Under the pieces are notes generated by a model. It saw only the letters and a program-made list of their open reading frames with translations. It was not told where the DNA came from and made no database searches. A stretch of DNA of 64,000 nucleotides. It comes from Antedon mediterranea (taxonomy: Eukaryota; Echinodermata; Crinoidea; Comatulida; Antedonidae). Positions within the stretch are counted from its first letter, which is position 1; every line of letters begins with the position of its first letter. Both the position numbers and the translations under genes were made by a program. Of this stretch, positions 56,401-59,400 are shown in pieces. The DNA lies in the NCBI RefSeq assembly GCF_964355755.1, contig NC_092680.1, positions 7,541,001-7,605,000 of the forward strand. Reading direction: 5' to 3'.

Positions 56401-59400
56401 TCACCATAGCATCAGAGCCCTTGAAGCAATGACTGTATGTAAAGCTGTCAGCCTTTACATCTTATTAATTCTATAGGGTTCGCGTATTATAAAGTACATT
56501 ATACTTGGATTATCCTGATTTGCGAAAAATATAAAGTCGTAAAGTGAAAATATTTTCACTGAACTCTCTGTAAACGCAGGCTGTGTTAGCGAAATTTTTA
56601 GGAATCATGAAACATGCTGAACTGGCATCAGAGAACCTGACAATCTCAGTACATTATACTCGGACTATCCTGATTTGCAAAAAAAAATTTAGTCGTAAAG
56701 GGAAAATATTTTCACTGAACTCTTTGTGTAAATGTAGGCTGAACCTGAAAATGTTCAAATAGAGTAAGCAGTTCACAAAAACTGGAGAAGAAGGTTTGCG
56801 CAAAAGTAGTCATTATGTTTTCTGAAAGGTCACGTACATGTCACAAAGGTACAATGTCTACCCTGCCCTGCACATTTGCACAGTCACCCTGACCTCTGAG
56901 GCCACTGCTAAATCTAAATGGAAAGGTGTGAACCAGTCATGTCCAGTGGGTCAATATTAGAATCATTATTACATCTACAATAGGTCTATTACAATAAACC
57001 TGAATATTATGATTATTATAATACAAAAATCAATATTCCAAAGTATATTCCATCAGTTTTATAATAAAGTTAAAATCAACAGATGAGACTCGGATTCAAA
57101 ATTGTTTATATTACATAAAATTCATATTAAAGTGGATTGTTATGGTCTAGCAGAAGAGGTTGACGAACTATTGACACATTAAGTATGCATCTAGTAGTAT
57201 GCAAATACAACTGATGTTATATTAGCATGCAGTACAAAACCAATTTAAGCTTATTGTCTGTAAATCTGATGAGATCTTTTCGATAATGCTTAGCATTTAC
57301 TTACTCGTTCAATTCTAGAATCTAAAGCGCTGTCTACACTATCAAACTTTGATGTGCCAATATATAATGGACATGATGTTGTCATATCACTACTATATTG
57401 GGAATATCACTACCATATTTGTCAAACTAGTTTGATAGTGTAGACAGTGCTTTATTTATATTCATTTATACAAAAATTTTGTTTACAATTCAAACTTGAC
57501 AAAATCTGAAATTTCATATTTTCTCAATCCAAAGAAAAATATTATACCATAATCTAATGTTTTGAATCAATTTTTTTTACTGAACTAGATACATTTTCTA
57601 TGCAGTAAAAAATGATATTGTTCATTTGTCTTAGACTCACTGTGTATAGTTTATTTGTTTGCAGATAAATGTCAATGCATTAATATTTAATGAATTTCCT
57701 CCTAGCAATATACAGTATCCATATAGCACAAAGTATATATTTTTTTAATAATTTTGTTTTCTATAATATTTAAAATGTATTTTGTAATCATTATTTTGAA
57801 TTTTAATGGATTGAATAATGGAAGATCACAAACAATCCATAACCTACTTTAGTATTAAAAAGGATGATGCATGATGAAAATAAATTGATATGCAATAGTT
57901 TTAAGCTCAACTCATTCTTAGTCATCTTTTGCTAATTACCCAATCGTTTTAGTTGGTAGATAGTGTGTCATCAATAACTCATCATACTTGTACAGATCAC
58001 CAAGCTACAGTACCAGTGTGAAACGTAATACAGTCAACTCTGTTAAATACCGGACACCTTTAGATGGACGTACTGTGTAATGCGTGGTTTACCAGAAATT
58101 CACTGGCGTACATTCAACGCAAGTGATGACCAATCACATTGCATCATGACCGCTAATTAATCTTTATTTACTTTAGCAGTCCCTGATCAATTCATCTATA
58201 TTTTATATTATGGTTTGTTGGAAAAATAAAATAAATTGGTAAAATTACTTGCATTAAGCTTACATCATTGTGTTGTGTCCTAGTGAGAACCAGGCAATGT
58301 TACAATAAAATGTATGGTCTTTTGGACCACAGAAAAGTCTAGTTTTGGGAACTTTTTGGTTTTCAGAGAATATAGTACAGTGTAGAACCTTCATTTACAT
58401 ACGATACGGGACCGAAAAGCATGCGTAAAACATGGGATTCGTAAAATCCAGGTTGACCTTAAATTGACCCCCAAATACGTAGATCGAAGCGTACGTAAAA
58501 TCACGGGAACGTAAAATCAGGGTCAGTAAGTAAAACATAGGTTCTACTGTATTAGGAAAAGTCAAATAATAAATGTTGAGTTGAAAGATTTAGGACTGTT
58601 CTAACAAGACAGGTTAGACATCATACTGTATCATATTTAAGTTTCTTGACAGAAAGATAATTTTCTTTTATTAACATTATTTATTGATTTATCATCAATG
58701 TATTCATGAACTAAACATTTATCCATTATTTTTATGGATTTATCTTTCATTCAATTTGTGGTTGTCACCTATGTTTAAAAAAATTCACATCTTTTTAAAC
58801 ATTTAGCCATAAATTGACTATTTGCAAGTTAAAATATTGTACGATTATTACACCTTAAAGCAGTTTTCAATTTGATTGTGAAAAATTCAATAGGATTCCC
58901 ATTTTTTTTTATTAGTTCAAAAATAATGTTATTTATCTTCATGTTAAAAAATAGAAAAAATTAATTAGAAAATCATTTTTTTGTTTGTTGCTATTGTTTT
59001 GGGGTGGTATGGATGTAGTCCATTTATTTATTTATACAAAAGATTAATCTGTGGGCACAAATATAATAATATAAATTGTTCTGTTCATTGTCATTGGTCG
59101 ATTCAAATTAGATGGAATGATGAAATTTACCAAGAAATTGCTATACTGTATTGGTGAAAACATCACAAAATAGACAGTTATGGAGTCAACTTGGAGTCCT
59201 ACAGTGGTTATAAAATGGCTAGCAATGATGTGTGATGGTCTTAAATAATGGCACAATGAAAATATCTGCCATGTACATAACATGTATAAAAACAACACAA
59301 AATAGACAGCTATGGAGTCAACTTGGAAAGGTCTTCACCTTGCAGTATGGGTTTAAAATGGCTAGCAATAATTTGGTCGATTTAAAATTCGCCTATCCTC